From: a virus
Direction: 5' to 3' (one strand)
Virus record (IMG/VR): IMGVR_UViG_3300017735_001924
Coordinates: 1-49,603 of that record
DNA length: 49,603 nt
Shown here: piece by piece, positions 16,088 through 24,018 of the stretch
Layout of the letters: each line of letters starts with the position of its first letter
How positions within the stretch are numbered: position 1 is the first letter of the stretch
Position numbers and translations under genes: made by a program
The notes under the pieces: generated by a model
Database searches by the model: none
What the model saw: the letters and a program-made list of their open reading frames with translations, nothing else
Told to the model about the DNA's origin: nothing

Positions 16088-16833
16088 TCTTTAAATTCTA
16101 CAATAGTATCTATGCTAGGCTTATCTTCTAAAAAAGATTTTGTTTTATCAAAAGCATTTGTTTGTAAAGGATCTTTCATATCGGCTTTATAGCCAATTTG
16201 AACAACTAACAAAGGTGCTTCTGTAATCTCAGGTAAGCTATCCCAACTGAGTCCAACATTGTTTTTATTTTTACTGTATTCACCACGCCGACCTTTCCAA
16301 GACCAATCAGGAAAAGATCTTATATAAGAAATTCCCAAACCATTTTCTAAACACAACCCAGCTAGTATTTTCGTAAACATACCTACTTCAATAGACGCTA
16401 GTGTCCGGTTTGAGTTTTCTCTAAATCTGTTTTCATCGATTTGTGTATATCTAACTGAAGGCTCTCCATTTTCAAACTCTTTTTCATAATCTTTGATGAA
16501 CTGATTTTTCTTTGCTTTTCTTAATTCAAAAACTAAAACCCAACCTGGCATGTTGTTGTTAGTGCCGTGTAAAATGTGTTCTTCTTTGTTTAGGTTGGAA
16601 TGATTTACAGAACCAGTTGGAAACAAACAACAGATTTGTTCTACAATACGTTTTTCTTTTTCGTTATGCGGGCCAAAAGCATGAATTTTAAAAGGAAACA
16701 AATTTTGTTTAGATGCCGAAACATTTTGTGTCCTTTCAAGTAAATCATAAATTAGTTCTTTGCTTGGCATTTTGTGTGGATCCCAAGCCGCTCTAATTTG
16801 TCTACGTTTGCTATATAATTCTTCAATGCTCAT
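16084..16833 (-). CDS. Nitroreductase-fold protein 3 of 4
   Basis: 249 residues. The FMN-loop motif is NVSASKQNLFPFKIHAFGP and the central helix is SIEVGMFTKILAGLCLENGL, followed by ISYIRSFPDW and a C-terminal strand LLVVQIGYK. The N-terminus SKRRQIRAAWD corresponds to the family's R-rich start. It overlaps the next gene upstream by four bases (ATGA at 16830-16833). Its stop codon lies within the -35 box of the promoter for the following gene. It is likely an FMN enzyme with an unknown substrate. Confidence 0.75.
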   Translation of the reverse strand: MSIEELYSKRRQIRAAWDPHKMPSKELIYDLLERTQNVSASKQNLFPFKIHAFGPHNEKEKRIVEQICCLFPTGSVNHSNLNKEEHILHGTNNNMPGWVLVFELRKAKKNQFIKDYEKEFENGEPSVRYTQIDENRFRENSNRTLASIEVGMFTKILAGLCLENGLGISYIRSFPDWSWKGRRGEYSKNKNNVGLSWDSLPEITEAPLLVVQIGYKADMKDPLQTNAFDKTKSFLEDKPSIDTIVEFKD

Positions 16834-17510
16834 AGTACATTTACTACCTTTTCGAAGTTTGGTTTTAAGTCTGACAGTGTTGATATATCACGTTTATACA
16901 TATCACCAAACCCTGCCAATTGCACTAAGAAAGGCTGTTCTTTAACGAAATCCCATTCAGGTTGAGACCATTCATCTAAAGACGTAGGAATACACGCTAT
17001 AAAAGAAGTGTCAATATTATTTTCTAAACACTTGCTAGAAAAGTTTGCTGCAAACATTCCTGCTTCAAACTGTGCTGTAGGTTTTGCCTTTTCGTATTTT
17101 TTAGTTCCTACAGGGAATGTTTGTTCGTAAACCATTCCTTGAGATATATTCATTTTTTGTTTTTGATTTAATTCTGTTGCTACTCGATGTGTGTATATTA
17201 AGACATAAGGTGCATGTTTTACATTCCAAAATTGCGGTTGTTGATCAATTTTCAAAAGATGTTTTTCATATTTCTTTAGTAATGTTAAGTTTGTTATCTT
17301 GTCTCCGTTTGCTTTAGATTGATTTGATAAACATTTATAATACAATAATTCTCTCAAATGTGATTGCTTTGGTCCTAGCACATGAACATTATAATTCATA
17401 AAATTATTTTTTGACGGAGTATATCTCCAAGCGTAATCTAAGCAATCGTAAATTATCTTTTCGTCTGGTAGATTATCAGTCCATTCTAAAACATACTTAT
17501 AATTTTTCAT
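16830..17510 (-). CDS. Nitroreductase-fold protein 4 of 4
   Basis: 226 residues. The core motifs are RYTPSKNNFMNYNVHVLGP and QFEAGMFAANFSSKCLENNI, with PFLVQLAGFGD at the end. It lacks the usual N-terminal Arg motif, so it is the most degenerate of the four paralogues. Its ATG follows directly after the stop of the DegT-type aminotransferase gene (TAA at 17511-17513), so the two are surely co-transcribed. It might be a partner subunit of one of the other three, as nitroreductases are dimers with the active site at the interface; that is inference. Confidence 0.72.
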   Translation of the reverse strand: MKNYKYVLEWTDNLPDEKIIYDCLDYAWRYTPSKNNFMNYNVHVLGPKQSHLRELLYYKCLSNQSKANGDKITNLTLLKKYEKHLLKIDQQPQFWNVKHAPYVLIYTHRVATELNQKQKMNISQGMVYEQTFPVGTKKYEKAKPTAQFEAGMFAANFSSKCLENNIDTSFIACIPTSLDEWSQPEWDFVKEQPFLVQLAGFGDMYKRDISTLSDLKPNFEKVVNVL

Positions 17511-18584
17511 TTATATACTTGTCCTTATAGTTTGTATAATATTACTTATTTCTTCATCTGTAAGCCAAGCATGCACCGGTAACGATAAAACTGTGCTAGA
17601 TGCCGTCTTAGACGCTGTACAAGCGTCTCTCCTGCTGTTTAAGCTGTCATACATACTATTTGCACTCAAAGGTGTTTCGTAGTGTATACTGGCGTTTAAA
17701 GCGGTTTTTACACGTTTTCTTGTATCTTTGTCTTTAAAACGTACAACATATTTATGGTAATTATGATTTAATCCGTTTGACATTGATTGTGTCACAACGT
17801 CTAAGTCAGCAAATGCATTGTTATATTGTTTGGCTATTTGTTGTCTGCGCTCTTGATTGCGGTCTGCATTTTTAAGCCTTTGTTTAATTATCATGGCATT
17901 AAGAACATACATGCGACTATTGTATCCGAGCATACTAAAGTCTTTGTCTTTACCGTGACGTCTAATCATTTTTACACGACGAGCAATGTCTTCATCGTCT
18001 GTAAGTACAACGCCGCCGCCGTTTATACCTGCAATTACTTTGTTGCTATTAAAACTGTATACACTACAGTCTCCAATCGTACCTGCTTTTATTCCGTGTA
18101 AACTACTTCCTAAACTTTGTGCGGCATCTTCAATAAACAATATATCCTTGTCTTTGCAAAATTGTTTAATTTCTGTAGTATCAGTCATATTACCAAATAG
18201 GTGCGGGTATATAATTGCTTTAACTTTATCACTGTACATACGTTTAATGCTATCTAAACTAATATGATATGAATCTAAATCAATGTCACAGAACACAGGA
18301 GTAGCACCTACCATACTTGCACAAGCTGAACTACTAATCCAGCTGAAGTCAGTTACTAACACTTCATCATCTTTGCCTATATTGTGTGCTAATAACGCAA
18401 AATGTAATGCATCTGTAGCACTTGCTACACTTACACAATATTTTCGACCTACCAATCTGGCAAATTCATTTTCAAAGTTTTCGTTATTTTCATAATTATT
18501 CTGAGTCATAAAACTTTCAAAGATATCAAGATACGCTGATCTATTTTCTTTATATTCTCTGTCCCAAGCATCATATCCTGTCAT
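17511..18584 (-). CDS. DegT/DnrJ/EryC1/StrS-type sugar aminotransferase
   Basis: 357 residues, full length for the family. It catalyses PLP-dependent transamination of keto-sugars on nucleotides or of cyclitols. The Schiff-base lysine is K182 in SFNSNKVIAGINGGG and the pyridine-holding Asp is D153 (IEDAAQSLGS). Other family motifs are SVASATDALHFAL, VTDFSWISSSACASMVGA and YPHLFGNMTD. It lies between a radical SAM gene (upstream, 14-base overlap) and the nitroreductase set. Together with the UDP-sugar dehydrogenase and glycosyltransferases it points to amino-sugar synthesis. Substrate not predictable. Confidence 0.93.
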   Translation of the reverse strand: MTGYDAWDREYKENRSAYLDIFESFMTQNNYENNENFENEFARLVGRKYCVSVASATDALHFALLAHNIGKDDEVLVTDFSWISSSACASMVGATPVFCDIDLDSYHISLDSIKRMYSDKVKAIIYPHLFGNMTDTTEIKQFCKDKDILFIEDAAQSLGSSLHGIKAGTIGDCSVYSFNSNKVIAGINGGGVVLTDDEDIARRVKMIRRHGKDKDFSMLGYNSRMYVLNAMIIKQRLKNADRNQERRQQIAKQYNNAFADLDVVTQSMSNGLNHNYHKYVVRFKDKDTRKRVKTALNASIHYETPLSANSMYDSLNSRRDACTASKTASSTVLSLPVHAWLTDEEISNIIQTIRTSI

Positions 18585-19557
18585 ATTGAGCTTCCTTCCT
18601 ATGTTTTGAATTCATAATATCAACTCCGCAATGACACCAAGTTTTTTTACAAGTGATCGGAACTAATGTATTATCAGTCAACCCTTCAAATATATTTCCA
18701 ATAGTTTTTCCTAGTCCACATGTACTTTGCTTTATATCTCCGTCTCGGCTAATAAACAAATTTTCATATATATTACATGTCCAGTCTAAGAATGTATTTT
18801 TTCTTTCTACAACTAGTTGGTTATCTGTAACATGACTTTTCTTGTTATCACTAGTTACTTTAACCATTTTAAATTTGTCTTTTTCTTTTGCGGTACTAAT
18901 TTTATTTTCATTTGAATTTGTTTTAAAAAAATCAAGATGTTCTTGTTTTTCATAATAGTACGGATCGACTTTGCTAGTTAACTCTGCTAGTACAGGAGTA
19001 TATTCAATTCTATAGTTATTGCAAAGTTGTTTTACTTTTTCTGCAACATCAATGCACTCTTCGAAACTATCTTTGTTCATCATTATTTTAGTTTTCAAAT
19101 GCACTTTATCCTGTAAAAATTGTGTAACTTTAAGATATTGATCTAAGTCGGTAAACTCTGAGTGATAACTACCTATTACAACATCAAACAAATTATAATT
19201 TTCTTCCCACCAACTAATGTCTCTTGATAAATTTGTATTAATTGAAACTCTACTATTTTGTTTTGATACTAAACTGTTAAATTTTTTAATAACAGGTATT
19301 GTTCCATTCCACATAGATGGTTCACCACCTGTAATTTTTAAAAAGAATTTATTAATTCCTTTTAATTGATACGTAGTAATTAAGTCTTCAAATACTTCTA
19401 ATGATTTATCAACTTTATTATTATTCTTATAATCACCACCGTTACTAAATGTGTTACAATACGTGCATTTAAAATTACACCAATTATTTACTTGCCATAA
19501 TATAGTTAGAAACCGTTCGTCTTTTGGCTGAATAGCAATAATATCATCAAAAGACAT
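18571..19557 (-). CDS. Radical SAM protein with C-terminal Cys-rich segment
   Basis: 328 residues. The cluster motif is C27-x3-C31-x2-C34 (NWCNFKCTYCNTF), then ITGGEPSMW near 74-82. Toward the C-terminus are CNIYENLFISRDGDIKQSTC and CKKTWCHCGVD, which resemble a SPASM/twitch auxiliary-cluster region. The ATG at 19557 overlaps the stop of the previous gene by one base. It is in a run of three radical SAM-related genes (to 20668). Relatives are common in phage and surface-polysaccharide loci, without known chemistry. Confidence 0.88.
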   Translation of the reverse strand: MSFDDIIAIQPKDERFLTILWQVNNWCNFKCTYCNTFSNGGDYKNNNKVDKSLEVFEDLITTYQLKGINKFFLKITGGEPSMWNGTIPVIKKFNSLVSKQNSRVSINTNLSRDISWWEENYNLFDVVIGSYHSEFTDLDQYLKVTQFLQDKVHLKTKIMMNKDSFEECIDVAEKVKQLCNNYRIEYTPVLAELTSKVDPYYYEKQEHLDFFKTNSNENKISTAKEKDKFKMVKVTSDNKKSHVTDNQLVVERKNTFLDWTCNIYENLFISRDGDIKQSTCGLGKTIGNIFEGLTDNTLVPITCKKTWCHCGVDIMNSKHRKEAQYDRI

Positions 19558-20291
19558 TAATCTTTTACTCCGCGTCTATGCCAGTCAAGCAATCTTTGAG
19601 ACTTATGAGCCCATATTTCTTTCTTTACACGTTCTTGTAAGTTTGATTCGCTAGGTTTTGTTAGTGTAAAGTCTACGTTATCTCTTAATAACGGATTACC
19701 AGGGTTAAACCCTCTGTTTGTATTTACTAACAATAAACTAAAATCTTCTTCCTTTGCTATTTCTACAGCACGATGTATATCTTCTTCGTTGTAGCCAAAC
19801 ACAATATATTGCCATACAATTAAATGTCCACGATCTCTACCTTGTTTCATACGTTTCCATACTTCGTCAAAGTTTGATCCTATTCTATATAGCTCACTTT
19901 TTTTATCAATTCCGTCTACACCAAAGTACCAAGCATTTTCTCCTACACCATAACTATATGCTTCGTTCCACCATGCGTCACTTTTGCCGCTTCCTACTGT
20001 TGCAATTCTTACACGTTTTCCTTTACCGTCGCATCTTTTTAACAATCCTAAAAAGTTAGGATGATAAATTGGATCGCTTATTTGACCGCAAAAGGTTAAT
20101 CCTTCGTCATAGTAGTCTAGTATTTTTTGAAAATTGTCTTCAGATAAATCAAATGATCTTCGTATTTGATCTTGGCTAGTAATTTTTTGACGTATGCACT
20201 GAGGGCATCTAAAAGCACAACGATGAGAGGCATCAATATTAGGACGCTGCTTACGTTGTTCTATTACATATTGATCAGTTATTCTTGTCAT
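19557..20291 (-). CDS. Radical SAM protein lacking its own SPASM domain
   Basis: 244 residues. The cluster motif is C25-x3-C29-x2-C32 (HRCAFRCPQCIRQK), followed by a short TIM-barrel-like core with LTFCGQISDPIYHPNF, VRIATVGSG and YFGVDGIDKKSELYRIG. It has no C-terminal Cys-rich domain. The gene just upstream (20288-20668, ATGA overlap) encodes only a SPASM-like domain, so the two may work as separate subunits. The chemistry is unknown. Confidence 0.85.
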   Translation of the reverse strand: MTRITDQYVIEQRKQRPNIDASHRCAFRCPQCIRQKITSQDQIRRSFDLSEDNFQKILDYYDEGLTFCGQISDPIYHPNFLGLLKRCDGKGKRVRIATVGSGKSDAWWNEAYSYGVGENAWYFGVDGIDKKSELYRIGSNFDEVWKRMKQGRDRGHLIVWQYIVFGYNEEDIHRAVEIAKEEDFSLLLVNTNRGFNPGNPLLRDNVDFTLTKPSESNLQERVKKEIWAHKSQRLLDWHRRGVKD

Positions 20292-20668
20292 TGTTGGTCT
20301 TTCTTGTCGTTGCCATATTTTTCAAGTGTTTCAACGAGCTGATTGCTTACTTCTATTTTTTCTTCTTTTTTAACAGCATCTTTATCTATATCAACTCCGC
20401 ATTTCTTTTTACACATATAGGAAGCGCATTCAGGTTTGTTTAATAGCGTTTGAAAAAACTTTTCCCATGTATCCGATGTAAATATATCTTCTAAGCTATT
20501 GTTATTAGCAAGTGCTAGTTCGGGATCTTTTAACCCTGATTCCATAACATATCTATGCACAGGTGGATCGTCTAACCAACAGCAAGGCAACATATAACCG
20601 TCTGATGTATACGCAGCTCCTTTATTGTCTCTAGCACCAAAAGCTAGACATTTAGGTTTTATTTTCAT
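20288..20668 (-). CDS. Free-standing SPASM-like iron-sulfur protein
   Basis: 126 residues with a Cys pattern typical of SPASM domains: C7, C29-C30 (MLPCCWLDD), then C81, C86 and C90 (ECASYMCKKKCGVD), joined by the helix SLEDIFTSDTWEKFFQTLL that SPASM domains show before the Cys cluster. No radical SAM motif is present. SPASM normally sits at the C-terminus of a radical SAM enzyme; here it is a separate polypeptide whose stop overlaps the start of the radical SAM gene downstream by four bases. The last 30 residues are charged (KKEEKIEV) and may be flexible. Confidence 0.8.
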   Translation of the reverse strand: MKIKPKCLAFGARDNKGAAYTSDGYMLPCCWLDDPPVHRYVMESGLKDPELALANNNSLEDIFTSDTWEKFFQTLLNKPECASYMCKKKCGVDIDKDAVKKEEKIEVSNQLVETLEKYGNDKKDQQ

Positions 20669-21516
20669 TTAAATTCCTTTATTGAATCCACTATTGTAGA
20701 AATATTTGGTTCTCTTATATCACGTTTCCAATATATAGTTCCGCCGTCTAACCCAGGATCTTTACGTAAGTAAATTACATCTTTACCATAATACTTGCAC
20801 TCTTGAAATATTCTAGGAGCAGGATCAAAAGTTTCTTTAGTGTATACATATGTTTCAAACATACTCATAAGATTTTCTACTGGTACAAATACATTGTTGT
20901 TCTTTATATTAACATAGTTTTCGTCATATGTCAAGACCCCGTGATCCGGATATTGGTCTATAACTTTCTCAACACTTGCATAATATTTGTCATTTGTACC
21001 TAAGAACAAATATTTAAATTGTATATTATCAGTGTGTGGCTTATATATGCTAAAGTTAATAGTCTTTTCAAAATGAACACCAACGCCATTTGGATAAACT
21101 TCAGTATCACATAGGTCTACTATTTGTTTAGGATTGTAAAATTTAACAGCCTTTGGATACCCGTCTACATGATTTTCAGAATATACGCTAATAACATTAC
21201 CATCAAACAAGCGATATAATATACGTTTTTGTACATCTGTATAATCATTAAAATTTTGCCAACTAAGTGTCATCATACTACGTCCCATAATAAGTGTAAT
21301 ATCATTTAGTGCTGGAACATAATCGTCAATAATTATATTTTGACAATGTATATATTTGTTGCTAATGGAATCTAGATAATCTTTTTTAGTAAAGTTTCGA
21401 TGTGTTATAACAACAACCTGTGCAGAATAACCTGCTTTGTTAAGCATATCACAGTATTCATAACTATAATACAGTAGTCCGTCTACTGGTTTGCTTGTGA
21501 CTACTATGTTTATCAT
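20665..21516 (-). CDS. Glycosyltransferase-like protein (GT-B type)
   Basis: 283 residues. The start MINIVVTSKPVDGLLYYSYE and strand SAQVVVITHRN look like the N-terminal Rossmann half of GT-B enzymes. The C-terminal half has FKYLFLGTND and the motif FDPAPRIFQECKYYGKDVIY (230-249), which matches the donor-binding helix of this family. No signal peptide or membrane segment. It overlaps its neighbours by four bases on each side. The sugar donor and acceptor are unknown. Confidence 0.7.
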   Translation of the reverse strand: MINIVVTSKPVDGLLYYSYEYCDMLNKAGYSAQVVVITHRNFTKKDYLDSISNKYIHCQNIIIDDYVPALNDITLIMGRSMMTLSWQNFNDYTDVQKRILYRLFDGNVISVYSENHVDGYPKAVKFYNPKQIVDLCDTEVYPNGVGVHFEKTINFSIYKPHTDNIQFKYLFLGTNDKYYASVEKVIDQYPDHGVLTYDENYVNIKNNNVFVPVENLMSMFETYVYTKETFDPAPRIFQECKYYGKDVIYLRKDPGLDGGTIYWKRDIREPNISTIVDSIKEFK

Positions 21517-22151
21517 TGTAAGATTGTTCCGTCTAGATGTTTTAGCATATCTCTAGCTATTAATTTTTGTGATTCTGGTCCTGGATGATCCTCGTCATCA
21601 GCAAGATCAACCCAGTGTAAAGACTGATTAATTAGGGTTACTTTATTCCATTCAGGATATTCATATAAAATATCATTAGTATCGGTTTGAAATTTTGAAT
21701 TAAAATTAGCTTTAAAATTATACACATGACGATGATTCTGTAGGTGATAGTTTGCCAAGTTTATAGCTTCTAATGATTCAAGAAAACTATTATACGGATC
21801 ATGTATCCATTTATAATAGTTTTTAGCCAATTTAGTTATGTAATTAGGATGTATATTTACTGATATATTACTATGCCTAAATACTGTAGATCTGTTAATC
21901 TCAGTCCATAGTACAACTACAACATCATCTTTTTGTATATTAGAGTTTAATATTGCCTCTGATATATATCTATTAGAAGCCCCGCCCCAGCCTAGATTGA
22001 CAACTTCTTTATCTAGCTTTTTCCCTAGCAATGCGGGCCAAGCATATTGACTAGGGGTCGGCGATGGTTTATCAGTTTTTTTATTAACAAGACAGTCTAC
22101 TTGTCCTTCACCGTATGTGTGACTGCATCCAAACGCAATAAGTCTACTCAT
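21513..22151 (-). CDS. SGNH-hydrolase-like protein
   Basis: 212 residues. Block I is FGCSHTYGEG with nucleophile S10, block II is NLGWGGASN (52-60), and the DxxH of block V is D186-E-D-H189 (DDEDHPGPES). The family includes sugar O-acetyltransferase/esterases and related phage proteins. A second, diverged SGNH protein lies at 24603. A weak late-type box (AATAAATA, 22179-22186) lies 28 bases upstream, with AAAGGA ahead of the ATG. The exact reaction is unknown; acyl group addition to or removal from a sugar is most likely. Confidence 0.8.
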   Translation of the reverse strand: MSRLIAFGCSHTYGEGQVDCLVNKKTDKPSPTPSQYAWPALLGKKLDKEVVNLGWGGASNRYISEAILNSNIQKDDVVVVLWTEINRSTVFRHSNISVNIHPNYITKLAKNYYKWIHDPYNSFLESLEAINLANYHLQNHRHVYNFKANFNSKFQTDTNDILYEYPEWNKVTLINQSLHWVDLADDEDHPGPESQKLIARDMLKHLDGTILQ

Positions 22152-22806
22152 TATATTTTTCCTTTAACCAATCAAAATTATTTATTAAGTTAAGATTAGA
22201 GCTGCTAGAAAGGCCAAAGCGCATGCCATCGCGAGCACCTCGTAACGCATATCCACTATAATCTCCACTAGCATAAGTAGTCCAAGTTTTAAGTCGTTCA
22301 TCTGTTTCCTCCTTGTTTTGTCTATCTATTGAGTTACTTGCTAATTTAGCACATTCTCTAAATGCACTACGCCATGTACTAAATTCGTCTATGTTAAATG
22401 CTGTAATATTACTAACTTCTTCGATTACTTTTAAATTACTACTAATACTAGTAGTCATATCAGAACTAGTTGTGTCCATATCTAAAGTTAATTGTCGAGG
22501 CAATAATTTTACGCCGCCATACCCGTATGTCAAATCATTCACAGGATTTCTACTATGCCACACATGTACCCATTCCTGTTCTTCTATCTTAGGAATATAA
22601 CTAAAATCAAAGTCTTCTACTATAATAGCATCGGCATCAACTACCCAAAACATATCTGTTAAGGAAATTTTAGCAGCCTCTATATGTGCCTGATGTATTC
22701 CTTTGACTCCGTGTATACGTTTAGCATATGGAAATCTTTGCTTTAGTATAGAGTATCTATGTTCTGCATTAGACTCTTGATAGCTTATAAAAATTATATC
22801 GTACAT
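22144..22806 (-). CDS. Glycosyltransferase-like protein (GT-A type), no ribosome site
   Basis: 220 residues. The start IIFISYQESNAEHRYSIL and the DxD-like motif WVVDADAII (D57/D59) are shared with the paralogue at 29221-30111 (ITIDGDTII). Other shared blocks are AKRIHGVKG/AKRVHGVEG and WRSAFREC/WRAGFREG. DxD binds Mn-nucleotide sugar in GT-A enzymes. The ATG at 22806 has no Shine-Dalgarno sequence. A TAGACA-17-TATAAT promoter at 22812-22840 would start transcription on or next to this ATG, so a leaderless mRNA is possible. It overlaps the SGNH gene downstream by 8 bases. Confidence 0.72.
   Translation of the reverse strand: MYDIIFISYQESNAEHRYSILKQRFPYAKRIHGVKGIHQAHIEAAKISLTDMFWVVDADAIIVEDFDFSYIPKIEEQEWVHVWHSRNPVNDLTYGYGGVKLLPRQLTLDMDTTSSDMTTSISSNLKVIEEVSNITAFNIDEFSTWRSAFRECAKLASNSIDRQNKEETDERLKTWTTYASGDYSGYALRGARDGMRFGLSSSSNLNLINNFDWLKEKYNE
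22179..22186 (-). promoter_or_regulatory. Possible T4-type late promoter box
   Basis: AATAAATA on the minus strand, one mismatch from consensus, 28 bases ahead of the ATG of the SGNH gene at 21513-22151. It is inside the coding sequence of the upstream gene, so chance occurrence in AT-rich DNA is possible. Confidence 0.35.
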
Positions 22807-22811
22807 AAGTT

Positions 22812-22840
22812 ATTATAACACCATTTACGTTAAATGTCTA
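22812..22840 (-). promoter_or_regulatory. Candidate sigma70-type promoter, possibly leaderless
   Basis: On the minus strand: TAGACA (22840-22835), a 17-base spacer, TATAAT (22817-22812). The start site would fall near 22805, on the ATG (22806) of the glycosyltransferase-like gene, which has no ribosome site. A short inverted repeat GTTAT-T-ATAAC (22809-22819) overlaps the -10 box. Confidence 0.5.
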
Positions 22841-23955
22841 GTATTTCCGTAGTATATTACAGTATTAGGCCCATTATATGTTCTCCAAGGATCAAAAACA
22901 ACAACATTTTCTGGAACTATATCAGTGTCATGTACTCTAACAAATATGCTAGGGTTTTCGTTAACAACCCAACCACCTAATTCTTTTACATAATGCTGAA
23001 CAAGCAAACTGTAACTACCATCAATATATTCAACATTAGATTTATAACTATCACTACTAAATTGTATCCTATTACCGTGTTTAAGAATTTCTATAGCCAT
23101 ATTTCTTGCTTGTGATTCTCTAGCATTCATTATACTATCAAATATATCGTAATCTAAATGTAAATTTTTGACCATGTAGCGTAGAGCTATATTATCTCTT
23201 GGATGACATGCTCCTCCATCTCCCATTCCTGCCTTCATGTAACTTGGCCCCATAATACGCTGGTCGCTGTTGGCAAGTGCATCAGTTACTACATCAACAT
23301 TAATATTTCCTTGTCGTTGTGCAACATCTTGTATCATATTTACTAAACCGATTTTTGCACTAATAAATGTATTGTAAAATACTTTGATACACTCGCATTC
23401 GTCCCAAGTTCCAATAACATAGCGAGGATCATTTTCCATTATAGATTTATAAAAATCAACAAGTTGTTTTGCATCACCTGTTTCGGTACCATCTTCTGTA
23501 CCTATCATTACCATTTCAGGATTAACCATATCCCAAGCAACTGTTCCCATAGCAATCAAATAAGGATTGTATACAAAGCGTGTGTTAGTTACTAGCGGTA
23601 TAAACTCTCTACGCACTGTGCCAGGTAACACTGTGCTTATTAATACAAGTAATTGATCTTTTGTCATATGCTTGTTTGCTTCAGCAATCACTTCTTTAAC
23701 AATGTCGTATTGAAAATCTTTTGGCTCTAGATGTGCCGTTGGTGCTCTGCCATCGTAGTCTGGATCATGAGGTGTTGGTACAGCAACAAATACAATATCA
23801 GCGCCATTAATTGCACCTTGGATTGTAGGGAACTGTAATACATCACTATTTCCACGTCTAGCAATATCATAACCAGTTACACTGTGTCCTTTTTGTGCAA
23901 TAACTTCTGCACACGGCATTCCTAATTTACCTAATCCAATAAAACTGATTTTCAT
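22825..23955 (-). CDS. UDP-glucose/GDP-mannose-type sugar dehydrogenase
   Basis: 376 residues. NAD is bound by the start GLGKLG (7-12). The family motif STVLPGTV (107-114) is present. The catalytic residues are visible: K191 and N195 (IKVFYNTFISAK), C250 in GDGGACHPRD with D254, matching the usual GGxCxPKD. It oxidises a nucleotide sugar at C6 to the uronic acid. The C-terminal third is short and diverged (VVVFDPWRTY at 351-360). A late-type TATAAATA box (23989-23996) lies 34 bases upstream of the ATG. The substrate sugar is not certain. Confidence 0.92.
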   Translation of the reverse strand: MKISFIGLGKLGMPCAEVIAQKGHSVTGYDIARRGNSDVLQFPTIQGAINGADIVFVAVPTPHDPDYDGRAPTAHLEPKDFQYDIVKEVIAEANKHMTKDQLLVLISTVLPGTVRREFIPLVTNTRFVYNPYLIAMGTVAWDMVNPEMVMIGTEDGTETGDAKQLVDFYKSIMENDPRYVIGTWDECECIKVFYNTFISAKIGLVNMIQDVAQRQGNINVDVVTDALANSDQRIMGPSYMKAGMGDGGACHPRDNIALRYMVKNLHLDYDIFDSIMNARESQARNMAIEILKHGNRIQFSSDSYKSNVEYIDGSYSLLVQHYVKELGGWVVNENPSIFVRVHDTDIVPENVVVFDPWRTYNGPNTVIYYGNTRHLT

Positions 23956-23980
23956 ATATATTTTTCCATTTATTGACTGT

Positions 23981-23988
23981 CATAAATA
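23981..23988 (+). promoter_or_regulatory. T4-type late promoter box (rightward arm)
   Basis: CATAAATA on the plus strand, one mismatch from the late consensus, 31 bases ahead of the ATG of the truncated aminotransferase gene. It overlaps the perfect 14-base palindrome ATAAATATATTTAT made with the leftward box. Confidence 0.6.
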
Positions 23989-23996
23989 TATTTATA
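23989..23996 (-). promoter_or_regulatory. T4-type late promoter box (leftward arm)
   Basis: Exact TATAAATA on the minus strand, 34 bases ahead of the ATG of the sugar dehydrogenase gene. It directly abuts an opposing box on the plus strand, so the two form a divergent promoter. Confidence 0.72.
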
Positions 23997-24018
23997 TGCT
24001 ACTATAATAGGAACACTA

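Noticed and set aside
4307-20668. Idea that the radical SAM, PLP and kinase genes form a DNA base hypermodification pathway.
   Set aside because: No thymidylate-synthase-like hydroxymethylase, P-loop base kinase or DNA glycosylase/pyrophosphorylase-type gene was seen, and glycan-type enzymes dominate. It cannot be fully excluded because the rest of the genome is not visible.
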